Shown: in pieces, positions 45,075 to 55,030 of the stretch | Layout of the letters: each line of letters begins with the position of its first letter | Numbering within the stretch: the stretch's first letter is position 1 | Source of the DNA: Lacticigenium naphthae DSM 19658 | Lineage (GTDB): Bacteria > Bacillota > Bacilli > Lactobacillales > Carnobacteriaceae_A | NCBI RefSeq assembly: GCF_000425865.1 | Contig: NZ_AUEG01000003.1 | Location: forward strand, 1 to 64,000 | DNA length: 64,000 nucleotides | Direction: 5' to 3' | Notes under the pieces: generated by a model | Database searches by the model: none | The model's input: only the letters and a program-made list of their open reading frames with translations | What the model was told of the DNA's origin: nothing | Translations under genes and position numbers: made by a program

Positions 45075-46171
45075 TACCGATTCCCCTCTTCTGTATACGC
45101 CTCTATCCGTTCATCGAATTCTTTCTCCGTTTCGCCGATTCTCATAATGTGCATATCATAAGATTCAAATTGCAAGGCAACCTGCTTACCTACTTCTGCT
45201 TTATGCGTAGAGTGGACCATCCATTCATTGCCTTCTGCATCGTAAGCAATAATTTCATAGTGAACACCTCTAAACAATTGGGTATCTATTTTAACATTGA
45301 TGCACCCTTTATTTTCGGGAACAAGAACCAAATCTTCTGGACGAATAGCTACATCCACCACTTCTTCAGGCTTCATTCCTCCATCAACACATTCAAAGAC
45401 ATTTCCACCAAATGCTACACGATAGTCTTCTACCATTTGTCCTTTCAATATATTGCTTTCTCCAATAAAGTCGGCTACATACCGATTAATTGGTTCGTCA
45501 TAGATATCGACTGGGGTCCCACTTTGAACAATTTCTCCTGCTTTCATAACAAAAATTTCGTCACTCATTGCCAGTGCTTCTTCTTGGTCATGGGTGACAT
45601 ATATAAAAGTAATCCCCAAGCGTTGTTGTAATTCCCGAAGTTCATATTGCATATCTGTACGTAATTTTAAATCAAGTGCAGAAAGAGGCTCATCCAGAAG
45701 AAGAACATCCGGTTCATTAATCAAAGCTCGAGCAATGGCAACACGTTGTCTCTGGCCACCGGACATTTCAACTATTTCGCGTGTTTCATAATTTTCTAAC
45801 TGTACCATTCTCAAAGCTTCTTTTACTTTTTCCTTCACTTTGTTTTTATCCATTTTCTTGATTTTTAATCCAAACGCTACATTTTCGAAAACATTCATAT
45901 GTGGAAAAAGTGCATAATCTTGAAACACAGTATTGATTTTGCGTTTATTTGGGGGTAAATTTTCAGCACTTTTTTGATTTAATTTAACTTCACCTTGAGT
46001 AGTATCAGTAAAACCCGCAATAATATTTAAAATAGTGGACTTTCCACAGCCAGAAGGTCCGAGTAAAGTATAGAACAATCCTTTTTCAATAGAAAAATTA
46101 ATATTTTTTAAGACAGTTTCTTCGCCATATTTTTTTGTCACTTCTTTAAACTCAATAATTGCTTGACTCAT
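45074..46171 (-). CDS. potA: Spermidine/putrescine ABC ATPase PotA
   Basis: A 365-residue ATPase: Walker [12 protein letters not shown] (about residue 38), [14 protein letters not shown], signature [15 protein letters not shown], Walker [13 protein letters not shown], switch THDQEEAL, and a C-terminal TOBE regulatory domain (about 270-350). It energises polyamine import by PotBC. The start is ATG 46171 with AAGGAG 8 nt upstream; a GTG 9 bp earlier is less likely. It follows the XRE-cupin regulator by 15 bp. Confidence 0.95.
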   Translation of the reverse strand: MSQAIIEFKEVTKKYGEETVLKNINFSIEKGLFYTLLGPSGCGKSTILNIIAGFTDTTQGEVKLNQKSAENLPPNKRKINTVFQDYALFPHMNVFENVAFGLKIKKMDKNKVKEKVKEALRMVQLENYETREIVEMSGGQRQRVAIARALINEPDVLLLDEPLSALDLKLRTDMQYELRELQQRLGITFIYVTHDQEEALAMSDEIFVMKAGEIVQSGTPVDIYDEPINRYVADFIGESNILKGQMVEDYRVAFGGNVFECVDGGMKPEEVVDVAIRPEDLVLVPENKGCINVKIDTQLFRGVHYEIIAYDAEGNEWMVHSTHKAEVGKQVALQFESYDMHIMRIGETEKEFDERIEAYTEEGNR

Positions 46172-46186
46172 GTATGACACTCCTTT

Positions 46187-46726
46187 TTATAAATACGAAT
46201 GGGTGACAACCAACAATATTTTGCTTTTTTTATCAACACTATTTCTTAATTGATGTTCTTGATTCGCTTGAAAATAAAAAGTATTCCCCGTTTCGACTTT
46301 CCATTTTTCAGTTCCTAAAACTACTTCTATCGCCCCTTGAAGAACATAGCCAAAACTTTCCGATCGAGAAGGTGGGTACTTTTTCATAGAGCCTTGTTCA
46401 TTTAATTCAATTAAAACAGGTTCCATTTCTTTTTCTGCTGATTCAGGTATTAGCCATTGAATCTGATAACCGCGTTCGTTATCTTCGAAAAACAACGCAT
46501 CCTTCGCTTCATAGACTATCCGTTGCTTTTTGTCTTCTTCAAAAAATTCTCCTGGTGTTGTGCCTAATACTTCGAGGACATCAAAAAAAACTTCCATCGA
46601 AGGAACACTGATATCTCTTTCCATTTGAGAGATAAAACCCTTAGTTACATCTGTACGTTCCGCTAATTCTTCCTGTGTTAAATTGTTTTTCAAACGCAAA
46701 TTTTTTATACGTGCTCCGATTTTCAT
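46187..46726 (-). CDS. XRE-cupin transcriptional regulator of the pot operon
   Basis: A 179-residue two-domain regulator: an N-terminal HTH (residues 1-60, LRLKNNLTQEELAERTDVTKGFISQMERDISVPSMEVF) and a C-terminal cupin (about 105-178, SESFGYVLQGAIEVVLGTEKWKVETGNTFYFQANQEHQLRN). This PuuR-like arrangement binds small ligands in the cupin and is often found at the head of polyamine-transport operons. It is the first gene here, so it probably autoregulates and controls potABCD in response to polyamine. Confidence 0.92.
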   Translation of the reverse strand: MKIGARIKNLRLKNNLTQEELAERTDVTKGFISQMERDISVPSMEVFFDVLEVLGTTPGEFFEEDKKQRIVYEAKDALFFEDNERGYQIQWLIPESAEKEMEPVLIELNEQGSMKKYPPSRSESFGYVLQGAIEVVLGTEKWKVETGNTFYFQANQEHQLRNSVDKKSKILLVVTHSYL

Positions 46727-46819
46727 AAAATCTCCTTCAACACTCCATTTGTTTACATATACTAATTAATAAGTTTAGTATAACAATTTAATTATACGGT
46801 TTTTCACCATATTTGCAAT

Positions 46820-46867
46820 AAAAAAACGAAACAAAATGAATGGTTCATTCATTTTGTTTCGTTTTTT
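46820..46867 (-). terminator. Terminator after murB
   Basis: A perfect 20+ bp stem AAAAACGAAACAAAATGAATG / CATTCATTTTGTTTCGTTTTT, 65 bp beyond the murB stop and upstream of the XRE-pot promoter region. Confidence 0.85.
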
Positions 46868-46931
46868 GTTCACACTACCATTGGATGTTAAAATGAATAA
46901 CAGCTTTAAAAACATTACCAACTCTCATCGT

Positions 46932-47840
46932 CTAGCTTAGTTCTTCCCCAATGATTTTTACTTCTGTTTCCAATTGCACTTGATTATTTTCCCAAATAAC
47001 TTTTTTGATATGAGCGATCAAATTCACATAATCTGTAGCCGTTGCAGCATTGACATTCACAATAAACCCTGCATGTTTGGTAGAGACTTGCGCCCCTCCC
47101 CAAGTAAATCCTTGTAAACCTGCCTCTTGAATCAGTTTACCGGTGAAATAGCCTGTGGGTCTTTTGAACACACTCCCACAAGAAGGATATTCTAACGGCT
47201 GTTTAGCTGTTCTCAACTCCGTTAACTCATCCATTTTTTCTTTCATTTCGTTTTCGTTACCTTCCTCCAACTCAAAAGTAACTTCTAAAACTATATCGTT
47301 TGATTCTTGCAAAATACTATGTCGATAATCAAAATCGAGATCTTTGTTTTTCAACTGTTTTACTTCGCCTTCACGCGTTATTACTTCTATTGTTTTAATG
47401 ACCGATTGAACTTCTCCACCATAAGCACCTGCGTTCATATAGACAGCTCCACCGACACTTCCGGGAATACCACAGGCAAATTCTAATCCCGTTAAATGGG
47501 AATCTAAAGCGCGTTTGGAAACCTCGATCAGTGCAGCTCCAGCTTGCGCAACGATTTTCCCTTCTTCTACTTTAATTTGATCCATTTCCGTCAAGATAAT
47601 GACGACACCGCGAATTCCACCATCTCTTACTATTAGGTTACTCGCATTGCCCAATACAGTTAGCGGATAATCTTCTGCATGAATCCACCGGACGATTTCA
47701 TTTATTTCTTCTTTGGAACGAGGAAATACTAAAGCATCTGCGGGCCCACCCGTTTCCGTGTAAGTATACAAAGACAATGGTTCGTCTATTTTGATCAATG
47801 AATCTGGAAATTGTTTTTTCATTTTTTCACTATTTATCAT
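46932..47840 (-). CDS. murB: UDP-N-acetylenolpyruvoylglucosamine reductase
   Basis: A 302-residue FAD enzyme of the MurB type II family: YTYTETGGPADALVFPRSKEEI, TVLGNASNLIVRDGGIRGVVI (FAD-binding), ACGIPGSVGGAVYMNAGAYGGE, and the catalytic Ser/Glu in YPSCGSVFKRP and the C-terminal VKIIGEE. It reduces UDP-GlcNAc-enolpyruvate to UDP-MurNAc for peptidoglycan. An AGGGGAA ribosome site precedes the ATG. Single gene. Confidence 0.96.
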   Translation of the reverse strand: MINSEKMKKQFPDSLIKIDEPLSLYTYTETGGPADALVFPRSKEEINEIVRWIHAEDYPLTVLGNASNLIVRDGGIRGVVIILTEMDQIKVEEGKIVAQAGAALIEVSKRALDSHLTGLEFACGIPGSVGGAVYMNAGAYGGEVQSVIKTIEVITREGEVKQLKNKDLDFDYRHSILQESNDIVLEVTFELEEGNENEMKEKMDELTELRTAKQPLEYPSCGSVFKRPTGYFTGKLIQEAGLQGFTWGGAQVSTKHAGFIVNVNAATATDYVNLIAHIKKVIWENNQVQLETEVKIIGEELS

Positions 47841-47984
47841 TACAATGCGTTCCCCTCAATGATTCCTTTTATATTATCTGATTTCTGCAGTGTTTTCTCC
47901 CTCAAATCATACCGAAACTCACACTGTTTGGCAAATTCCACACCCAATCGTAAGAATTTGTTCATAAAATAACGCTCAAATGCA

Positions 47985-49349
47985 TCAACGTATCTCAACT
48001 ACATGCGGTTGAGTGAACAAACTGATACTCCAACCTAAAAGTAACCCTACTGATGCGGGGACGATCCACCCCATGCCTACTTCAAAAAGAGGGATCCACT
48101 CATTAAACCATTCAATAACAATTTGGACCAATGGGATTTGTTGCAGAACCTCCGGGGAAGCTTTCAAAAAATCGACTATACTGATAGGTAAAGTAAATAT
48201 GGTCGTCAACAAATAAACGATCTGTCTATTTTTAAATAGCGGAGAAACAATGGCAAGGACGATGAGCGTAATCGCTAATGGATACAAAAACATTAATACA
48301 GGAATAGATAGCGCTATAATATTATTTAGTCCGATATTGGCTACAAGAAAAGAAATCCCTCCAAATAGAACGACGTATGTTTTATACGAAAAAGACTGGG
48401 GGAACATTTCTCTAAAAATTTCTGCACAGGCAGTAATTAACCCTATAGCTGTTTTTAGACACGCCAATGTTACGGTCATGGCTAGCAGGAAACTTCCAAA
48501 GCCTCCAAAGTAATAATATGAAATCTGCGCCAATGCAACGCCCCCATTATCTGCGATTCCTAAAGCATTTACACTCATCGCTCCTATGAAAGCCAACACT
48601 GCATAAATGACGGCCATCAATAAAATACTAATAAATCCTGATTTTATAGTGTCCTTAGCTATTTCTGTAGGTTTAGTAATGCCTAAATCTTTTATGGCAC
48701 GGACAACAATAATACCAAATGCTAAGGCAGCCAAAGCATCCATTGTATTGTAGCCTTCAAAAAATCCTCTCATAAACGCTTGACCACTATACTCTGATGA
48801 TACAGCAACATTTTCAACACTACCCATTGGATTCAAAAAAGCGGCAATCACTAGGATACTAAGAAATACCAAAAATAAGGGGTTCAAAACTTTTCCAATA
48901 TAAACCATTATCTTTGAGGGATTGAGCGAAAAGAATAAGGCAATCAAATAAAACAAGAAGGAAAAAATGCCTAATGCAAGAAGTTGATTAGAATCTGAAA
49001 TACTCGAAGAAAGACCGACTTCATAAGATACGGTACTTAAACGAGGTAAAGCGAAAAAAGGACCAATGGTTAGATACAATAATACCGTCAACATATAACC
49101 GTATAAGGGATGAACCCGACTAGCCATTTCAAACAGTCCACTACTTTTGGATACGCCAATAGCAATGACACCTAAAAAAGGCAACCCGACACCGGTAACT
49201 AAGAATCCCCAAATAGCTGGCGTGACATTTTCACCGGCTAATTGACCCATGAAAACGGGGAAAATCAAATTCCCTGCTCCGAAGAAAAGACCAAATAACA
49301 TTGATCCTACAGTTAGATATGACGTCAATGACAGTTTCTTTTCAAGCAT
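47985..49349 (-). CDS. brnQ: Branched-chain amino acid permease (LIVCS family)
   Basis: A 454-residue, 12-helix transporter: SYLTVGSMLFGLFFGAGNLIFPVFMGQLAGEN is the BrnQ signature, followed by GPFFALPRLSTVSYEVGL and FFEGYNTMDALAALAFGIIVVRAIK. It imports leucine, isoleucine and valine with Na+ or H+. AGAAGGA precedes the ATG. I looked for a T-box leader in the roughly 170 bp upstream and saw none. Confidence 0.94.
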   Translation of the reverse strand: MLEKKLSLTSYLTVGSMLFGLFFGAGNLIFPVFMGQLAGENVTPAIWGFLVTGVGLPFLGVIAIGVSKSSGLFEMASRVHPLYGYMLTVLLYLTIGPFFALPRLSTVSYEVGLSSSISDSNQLLALGIFSFLFYLIALFFSLNPSKIMVYIGKVLNPLFLVFLSILVIAAFLNPMGSVENVAVSSEYSGQAFMRGFFEGYNTMDALAALAFGIIVVRAIKDLGITKPTEIAKDTIKSGFISILLMAVIYAVLAFIGAMSVNALGIADNGGVALAQISYYYFGGFGSFLLAMTVTLACLKTAIGLITACAEIFREMFPQSFSYKTYVVLFGGISFLVANIGLNNIIALSIPVLMFLYPLAITLIVLAIVSPLFKNRQIVYLLTTIFTLPISIVDFLKASPEVLQQIPLVQIVIEWFNEWIPLFEVGMGWIVPASVGLLLGWSISLFTQPHVVEIR

Positions 49350-49513
49350 AATAAATCAGTCCTTCTCATTGTTTTTATATATATTTCTCATCATTATTCA
49401 TCATTTCATCACTATTTTCAAGGGCTTTTCACAGTTTCCCTCCGATAAAACGTTTTCCCTTTCAAGCTGTAACAAACTTTTGAAATTAAAGCCTTTTCAT
49501 TTGAACCCTTTTC

Positions 49514-49542
49514 TTGCGCTCAATCACTGAATCCTTTATACT
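49514..49542 (+). promoter_or_regulatory. Promoter of the Mn2+ riboswitch-ATPase transcript
   Basis: TTGCGC (49514-49519), a 17-bp spacer and consensus TATACT (49537-49542) predict a start at about 49549, 14 nt before the aptamer. Confidence 0.75.
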
Positions 49543-49562
49543 GAGTGTAATAAATTAAATAG

Positions 49563-49656
49563 TGCATCGAGGGAGTAACTGACAGCAATTGCTGTGACAT
49601 AGCCACCATCCGTAGTTTTTCACTACTGGTTATGTCTGAAATAGTGAGACTTGTGC
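49563..49656 (+). promoter_or_regulatory. yybP-ykoY (Mn2+) riboswitch aptamer
   Basis: The layout matches the family: P1 GCAT(C)GAG with CTTGTGC, the conserved GGGAGTA just inside P1, a P2 hairpin AGCAATTGCT, the loop side GACATAGCCACC facing ACTGGTTATGTC, a CGTAG..CTAC hairpin, and closing GTGAGACTT. Its position before a P-type ATPase repeats the S. pneumoniae mgtA and L. lactis yoaB arrangement. Mn2+ binding should prevent the overlapping terminator. Confidence 0.82.
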
Positions 49657-49693
49657 AGATTGTTTAAACACAGTCAGCATAAGTCTTTTTTTT
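49647..49693 (+). terminator. Riboswitch terminator overlapping aptamer P1
   Basis: AGACTT(G)TGC (49647-49656) pairs with GCA(T)AAGTCT and is followed by eight T. Its 5' arm is the 3' strand of aptamer P1, so ligand-bound aptamer and terminator are mutually exclusive: an ON switch. Confidence 0.85.
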
Positions 49694-49772
49694 ACTAATT
49701 CGAGTGGTTCAGTTGATCGATAATTATTTGTTGAATTTTGATAGTAGAGAAATATAGAGAGGATGTTACACA

Positions 49773-52421
49773 GTGAAAGAATACCAAAAAGAGGTTTCGA
49801 CAATTTTCCAGGAGTTGGATACTTCTAAAAAGGGATTAACTAATGAAGAAGTTAAAAGGCGACAAGAAAGTGATGGATTAAATGAACTAAAACAAAAAGA
49901 GAGCACTTCTACATTAAAACTTTTTTTAAATGTGTTTAAGGATCCGATGGTTATTGTTTTACTAATCGTTGCTGTTATTCAAATAATACTAGGAGAAGCA
50001 ATTGAATCACTCATAATTTTCACTGTTTTGATTATCAATGCCATATTAAGCGTGGTTCAAACAAAGAAAGCGGAGTCTTCACTCAATTCTCTGCGCGATA
50101 TGTCTGCTCCTAGTGCGACCGTTATTCGAAATGGAGAAACAATCTCAGTAGATGCAAAGCAGCTTGTTAAAGGGGATATTGTCGTATTGGAAGCCGGCGA
50201 CTACATTCCAGCAGACGGCCGGCTGTTCGACACAGGATCATTGCAGGTTGAAGAAGGAATGCTCACTGGGGAATCTGTTGCTTCCCAAAAAGATGAAGCA
50301 CTCCTTGACGGAGAAGTCCCTCTAGGAGACAGGAAAAATATGGTCTTCAGTGGAACACTGGTCACTTACGGTCGTGGGCATTTCATTGTAACCGGAATTG
50401 CTACTGAAACAGAAATGGGTAAAGTTGCCAAGTTGATCGATGACGCAGTTGCTAAACAAACTCCACTTCAAAAGAAATTGGATGTATTTAGTAAACAACT
50501 GGGTATCGGCATTTTGCTCTTATCCGTACTGATTTTTATAATCCAAGCGGTTCGAATCTTTACCGGAGACACGGTCAATCTTCAAACTGAATTGTTAAAT
50601 GCCTTTATGTTTGCTGTGGCTGTAGCTGTGGCAGCTATTCCAGAAGCCCTGCAGTCGATTGTGACCATCGTCTTATCCGTTGGGACAAGCAAGATGGCTA
50701 AAAAGCATGCGATCATTCGTAAATTACCGGCTGTTGAAACATTAGGCTCCACCAGCGTTATTTGTACGGACAAAACAGGTACGCTTACCCAAAACAAAAT
50801 GACCGTTGTTGATTATTATTTAGCCAATGGACAAACAGGAGATTTTAGTAATTCACCTTCTGATTGGTCAGTTGATGAAAGAAGATTGATTCAAATCGGT
50901 GTGTTGGCAAATGACTCTTCTATTACTGAAGATGGCGAAGAAAGTGGCGATCCTACCGAAGTGGCCATGATCGCTTACAGCAACAAAATGAATAAACCGT
51001 ATACAGAAATTAGGAAAGAAAACCCTAGAAAAGCTGAATTGCCCTTCGACTCAGATAGGAAATTGATGTCCACTGTGCATAAAATCGAGGGCGAGACTTT
51101 ATTATTAACTAAAGGTGGACCAGATATTATATTTGATCGTTGCTCGCAAATTCTAATCGATGGCGAAGTCAAAGAAATGACAGAGAAACATTTAGAACAA
51201 TTAAAAGAACAAAATGAAACTTTTTCAGATCAAGCTCTGCGCGTGTTAGCTTTTGCATATAAACCATTGCCTGATTTCTCTAATGAAGATGAACTAGAGT
51301 TTGATGCAGAGAATGGACTCATCTTTGCAGGTTTAATGGCTATGATCGATCCTCCTCGCGAAGCTGTTTATGGTGCTATTGAGGAAGCAAAAGCAGCCGG
51401 GATCAAAACAGTTATGATAACAGGTGATCATAAAACGACTGCACGTGCGATTGCCAAGGACTTGAAGATATTCGAAGATGGCGACCTGTCATTTACAGGG
51501 CAAGAACTTGATGAATTAAGTGATACAGAATTATTTGAAAAATTGGAACATATTTCTGTTTATGCTCGCGTAACACCGGAAAATAAAATCAGAATAGTCA
51601 AAGCTTGGCAAGAAAAAGGTAAAGTTTCCGCTATGACTGGCGACGGAGTAAACGATGCCCCAGCTCTTAAACAAGCCGACATTGGTATTGCTATGGGAAG
51701 CGGAACAGATGTTGCCAAAGATGCTGCTGCAATGGTCTTAACAGATGATAACTTTGTATCGATCATCAGTGCTGTTGAAGTTGGTAGAAATGTCTACAAT
51801 AATATAAAAAAGGCTATTGCCTATCTCTTCTCAGGTAATTTAGGTGCTGTCATTGCAATCATATTTGCTTTAGTAGTCAACTGGGTAAGCCCATTCACAG
51901 CACTTCAACTTCTCTTTATAAACTTAGTCAATGATTCTATTCCCGCTATCGCGCTCGGAATGGAACCAGGCGAACCAAATATTATGGAACAAAAGCCTCG
52001 TGACCCAAATGAAGGGATATTCTCAGGTGGGACTTTAGTCTCCGTAATATTTAGAGGAACAATAATTGGTATTGCCGTAATTATTTCTCAATATATCGGA
52101 CTTTCCTATTCGGATGAAATGAGTATTGCAATGGCCTTTACAACTCTTATCTTGTCTCGTACTTTGCAGGTATTCCCCGCACGTTCGAATAGTCAGACTT
52201 CTATTGGAGCAGGGTTCTTCAAAAATAAATATGTAATAATGGCGTTTGTTACCTGTATGGGACTTTACGGTATTACTGTATTACCCGGAGTCCGTAGTAT
52301 CTTTAGTATCCCAAGCGACTTTGGATGGGATCAATGGTTGATTGCTGCCGGATTAGCTTTAGGTGCAGTTGTACTGATTGAACTTAGAAAAGTTGTCTTC
52401 CCTCCAAAAACTAACAAATAG
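49773..52421 (+). CDS. P-type ATPase (Ca2+/Mn2+ type IIA, riboswitch-controlled)
   Basis: An 882-residue P2-type ATPase: N-terminal cation-ATPase domain, LTGES in the actuator domain, AVAAIPEALQSIVTIVL in M4, ICTDKTGTLTQNKM with phosphorylated Asp333, KGGPDIIFDRC nucleotide-binding segment, MITGDHKTTARAIA, MTGDGVNDAPALKQADIGIAMG, and M5-M6 with INLVNDSIPAIALGMEPGEP. The PEAL variant of the usual PEGL and the riboswitch leader match the YoaB/MgtA group of lactic acid bacteria, implicated in Mn2+ (and Ca2+) efflux. GTG start at 49773 after AGAGAGGA. Induction by excess Mn2+ is expected. Confidence 0.92.
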   Translation: MKEYQKEVSTIFQELDTSKKGLTNEEVKRRQESDGLNELKQKESTSTLKLFLNVFKDPMVIVLLIVAVIQIILGEAIESLIIFTVLIINAILSVVQTKKAESSLNSLRDMSAPSATVIRNGETISVDAKQLVKGDIVVLEAGDYIPADGRLFDTGSLQVEEGMLTGESVASQKDEALLDGEVPLGDRKNMVFSGTLVTYGRGHFIVTGIATETEMGKVAKLIDDAVAKQTPLQKKLDVFSKQLGIGILLLSVLIFIIQAVRIFTGDTVNLQTELLNAFMFAVAVAVAAIPEALQSIVTIVLSVGTSKMAKKHAIIRKLPAVETLGSTSVICTDKTGTLTQNKMTVVDYYLANGQTGDFSNSPSDWSVDERRLIQIGVLANDSSITEDGEESGDPTEVAMIAYSNKMNKPYTEIRKENPRKAELPFDSDRKLMSTVHKIEGETLLLTKGGPDIIFDRCSQILIDGEVKEMTEKHLEQLKEQNETFSDQALRVLAFAYKPLPDFSNEDELEFDAENGLIFAGLMAMIDPPREAVYGAIEEAKAAGIKTVMITGDHKTTARAIAKDLKIFEDGDLSFTGQELDELSDTELFEKLEHISVYARVTPENKIRIVKAWQEKGKVSAMTGDGVNDAPALKQADIGIAMGSGTDVAKDAAAMVLTDDNFVSIISAVEVGRNVYNNIKKAIAYLFSGNLGAVIAIIFALVVNWVSPFTALQLLFINLVNDSIPAIALGMEPGEPNIMEQKPRDPNEGIFSGGTLVSVIFRGTIIGIAVIISQYIGLSYSDEMSIAMAFTTLILSRTLQVFPARSNSQTSIGAGFFKNKYVIMAFVTCMGLYGITVLPGVRSIFSIPSDFGWDQWLIAAGLALGAVVLIELRKVVFPPKTNK

Positions 52422-52454
52422 ACTGCATCAAGTAATAATCAAATTTGAGGAGAG

Positions 52455-52609
52455 TGGGACAAAAAACGTTCAGACCCGAATAGAGCTCCGCATACTCTAT
52501 CCGTAAGCCACTAAAGTGTCAACGGATACAACAACTGGAGCGAACACTCTTCGATAGTCATAGACTATCGAAGAGTGTTCGTGAAGTGGATGTCGGGTCT
52601 GTTTTTTGG
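52455..52609 (+). repeat. Multi-stem inverted-repeat element downstream of the ATPase gene
   Basis: An outer stem CAGACCCGA/TCGGGTCTG (52471-52479 with 52593-52601) with AAAAAA and TTTTTT flanks encloses TATCCGT/ACGGATA (with a CACT/AGTG inner stem) and a perfect 19-bp hairpin (52541-52581, core CACTCTTCGATAGTC). GTGGGAC precedes it. Such GTGGGACAAAA-type elements recur in Enterococcus-related genomes (recalled, not checked). It could be a small non-autonomous repeat or a structured terminator/RNA. No reading frame. Confidence 0.5.
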
Positions 52610-52645
52610 AGCACGTTTTAGAAAGTAACGTTTGGAAAATAATTA

Positions 52646-52671
52646 GAGGCTGGGACTTTTGTCCCAGCCTC
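52646..52671 (+). terminator. GC-rich hairpin before the exonuclease gene
   Basis: A perfect 11-bp stem GAGGCTGGGAC / GTCCCAGCCTC with a TTTT loop; only a short pyrimidine run follows. It may end the ATPase transcript. Confidence 0.55.
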
Positions 52672-52771
52672 CTTTCCTACGTTTAGTCAAGTCAAAAGAT
52701 TAGGATATTACTTTTTTTTTCAATCAATTCTTGTTATAATTGTAAACAGAATGTACGTTCGGAGGGATGAC

Positions 52772-53305
52772 ATGGATTTTGTAGCGATAGATTTTGAAAC
52801 GGCAAATAGAGAACGACATAGTGCCTGTTCCCTAGCATTAACCATTGTGAAGAATAGTGAAATTGTAGGTGAATATTATTCATTAATAAAACCGCCCACT
52901 TTTTTTGACAGACAAAATATTCGGATACACGGAATACAAGAAGAAGACGTCCAGTTTTCACCTATTTTTCCTGAAGTATGGCAAGATATTCGTGAATATT
53001 TCACTCCCAATCAATTGATTGTAGCGCATAACCTACCTTTCGATAGAGGCGTTTTAAATAAAACTCTAGCCTATTATGATATAGAAACTCCTCACTTCCA
53101 AACACTTTGTTCTGTACAAGCAAGCAGAAAATTATTAAAAGAATTGCCTAATCATAAATTAAATACTGTCTCTTCCCATCTGAACATTCCGCTCAAGAGA
53201 CACCACCATGCTTTAGATGATAGTTTAGCAAGCGCTGGGATCATTCTTCGTTTAGAAGAGCAATATGGAACTACACCATTCAGACCATTGATTAAATTTT
53301 ACTAA
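52772..53305 (+). CDS. DEDDh 3'-5' exonuclease (DnaQ-like)
   Basis: A 177-residue exonuclease domain protein with all five DEDDh residues: D and E in VAIDFETAN, D in VAHNLPFDRGVL, and H..D in HHALDDSLASA. It resembles the small stand-alone DnaQ-like proteins of Firmicutes rather than the PolC exonuclease domain. Likely roles are RNA or DNA end trimming. The start is ATG 52772, with CGGAGGGA upstream. Single gene with its own terminator. Confidence 0.88.
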   Translation: MDFVAIDFETANRERHSACSLALTIVKNSEIVGEYYSLIKPPTFFDRQNIRIHGIQEEDVQFSPIFPEVWQDIREYFTPNQLIVAHNLPFDRGVLNKTLAYYDIETPHFQTLCSVQASRKLLKELPNHKLNTVSSHLNIPLKRHHHALDDSLASAGIILRLEEQYGTTPFRPLIKFY

Positions 53306-53322
53306 GATTTAAATTAGATAAT

Positions 53323-53369
53323 ATACATAAACGAGTTGGTTTCACAACCTTCGTTTGTGTATTTTTTTT
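53323..53369 (+). terminator. Terminator of the exonuclease gene
   Basis: ATACA(T)AAACGA(G)TTG / CAAC(CT)TCGTTT(G)TGTAT stem with TTTTTTTT. Confidence 0.75.
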
Positions 53370-53496
53370 ATTTTTATGTATAAAATACACAAATGACTTT
53401 TTCCTTTTTTTGTATTTCCAAGACAAATATATAGTAAAACAAGAGATTTTTTGGGTGCAAATGCTGGTTTGATTTTTAAATTAAAGATGTAACCGT

Positions 53497-53525
53497 TTGT
53501 ATAGTTATTGTTTGCAGTGTATAAA
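53497..53525 (+). promoter_or_regulatory. Promoter of the glnPQ-type operon
   Basis: TTGTAT, a 17-bp spacer and TATAAA (53520-53525), about 50 bp before the substrate-binding/permease gene. Confidence 0.55.
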
Positions 53526-53575
53526 AATTTGCTGTATCATTTTAAGAGAATACTAATCTTAAGGAGGAACAACTG

Positions 53576-55030
53576 ATGAAAATCAAAAAAGAAAAGGTGT
53601 TCCCGTTTATAATTGCATTTATTTTTTCTCTTTTTATAAGCGGTGCATTCTCACAAACGGTTCAAGCCGAAAAAGGAGATGAAAATGATCCCTATTTGAT
53701 TACTACAGATGTTACCTATGCTCCTTTCGAGTTTCAGAATGATGAAGGCGAATATATAGGTATCGATGTAGAAATTTTGGCTGCTATTGCTGAAGATCAA
53801 GGGTTTTATTACGAATTGCGTCCGATGAACTTTAGTGCTGGGTTGCAAGCTTTAGAATCAAATCAAGTAGACGGTATGATTGCCGCAATGAGTATCACAC
53901 CAGAAAGAGAAGAATCATTTGATTTTTCAAATCCCTACTTCGAAGCTGGTCCGGTATTAGCCGTACGTGAAGATAATGAAGAAATTACTTCCTATGACGA
54001 TTTAGATGGTAAAACACTGGCTGTAAAAGTAGGTACGACCGGAGCTCAATTAGCAAATAAATTAGCTGAAGATTATGATATATCTATCAACCAATTTGAA
54101 GATTCAGCAACAATGTACGAAGACGTTGCCGCTGGACATTCAGATGGAACCATCGATGATTATCCCGTAATGGCGTTTGCCATTCAAAACGGATTATCTT
54201 TGAAGTTCCCAACTGACCCTGAACCAGGAGATGTTTATGGTTTTGCTGTAAACAAAGGTAGAAATCCAGAATTACTTGAAATGTTTAATGCTGGTTTAGC
54301 AACTATTTATGAGAATGGAACACATGAACAAATTACAAGTCAATACCTAGGCGAAGATACAGAAGTAGCCGAAGAAACGGGATTTTTTGGACTGTTAGCG
54401 GATGTGTTCCCTGATTTAATGAACGGTTTATGGCGTACACTCGTACTCACTTTTGTTGCATTTGCTATTTCCCTAGTAGCAGGTACTGTTATCGGATTGT
54501 TTAGCGCTACTCCAAGTAGAGTTCTAAATATTATTTCAGATATTTATGTAACTGTGTTGCGTGGAATACCGCTAATTGTTTTAGCATTCTTTATGTATTT
54601 CTCTGTACCTCAACTGTTCAACATTCAAATCAACGCGTTTACAGCAGGAATAGTCACGTTGAGTTTGAATACGACTGCTTATATAGCCGAACAAGTACGT
54701 GGCGGGATAGCGGCTGTTCCTGTAGGGCAACTTGAAGCTGCCCGAAGTTTAGGACTCCCTTATGCTGTGTCGATGCGGAAAGTTGTTTTACCTCAGGCAA
54801 TAAAAATCATGATCCCGTCGTTGATAAACCAATTTGTCATCACACTGAAAGATACGTCTATCTTATCAATAATTGGCATAGTTGAGCTAACTCAATCTGG
54901 AAGAATCATCATAGCGAGAACATACGAATCTGGGGCAATGTGGATCATTGTCGGAGCCATATATCTCACGATCATTACTCTCTTAACCAAAGTTTCTGCA
55001 ACCGTTGAAAGGAGAATCTCAAATGACTAA
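53576..55030 (+). CDS. glnP: Amino acid ABC transporter, substrate-binding domain fused to permease (GlnP type)
   Basis: A 484-residue fusion: Sec signal ([25 protein letters not shown]), a family 3 solute-binding domain (about 35-265: [63 protein letters not shown]), and a His/Glu/Gln-type permease (about 285-480: [26 protein letters not shown] with EAA loop [25 protein letters not shown]). One binding domain is present, whereas L. lactis GlnP has two. It imports glutamine, glutamate, asparagine or a similar amino acid. Overlaps the ATPase gene by 8 bp. Confidence 0.93.
   Translation: MKIKKEKVFPFIIAFIFSLFISGAFSQTVQAEKGDENDPYLITTDVTYAPFEFQNDEGEYIGIDVEILAAIAEDQGFYYELRPMNFSAGLQALESNQVDGMIAAMSITPEREESFDFSNPYFEAGPVLAVREDNEEITSYDDLDGKTLAVKVGTTGAQLANKLAEDYDISINQFEDSATMYEDVAAGHSDGTIDDYPVMAFAIQNGLSLKFPTDPEPGDVYGFAVNKGRNPELLEMFNAGLATIYENGTHEQITSQYLGEDTEVAEETGFFGLLADVFPDLMNGLWRTLVLTFVAFAISLVAGTVIGLFSATPSRVLNIISDIYVTVLRGIPLIVLAFFMYFSVPQLFNIQINAFTAGIVTLSLNTTAYIAEQVRGGIAAVPVGQLEAARSLGLPYAVSMRKVVLPQAIKIMIPSLINQFVITLKDTSILSIIGIVELTQSGRIIIARTYESGAMWIIVGAIYLTIITLLTKVSATVERRISND

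Noticed and set aside
45059-45631. 190-codon open frame on the plus strand opposite potA
   Set aside because: Antisense to a well-supported ATPase with intact motifs; no ribosome site, so treated as chance.
49350-49510. Possible T-box leader for brnQ
   Set aside because: No T-box core (TGGnACCGCG) or terminator/antiterminator pair is visible on the minus strand upstream of brnQ.
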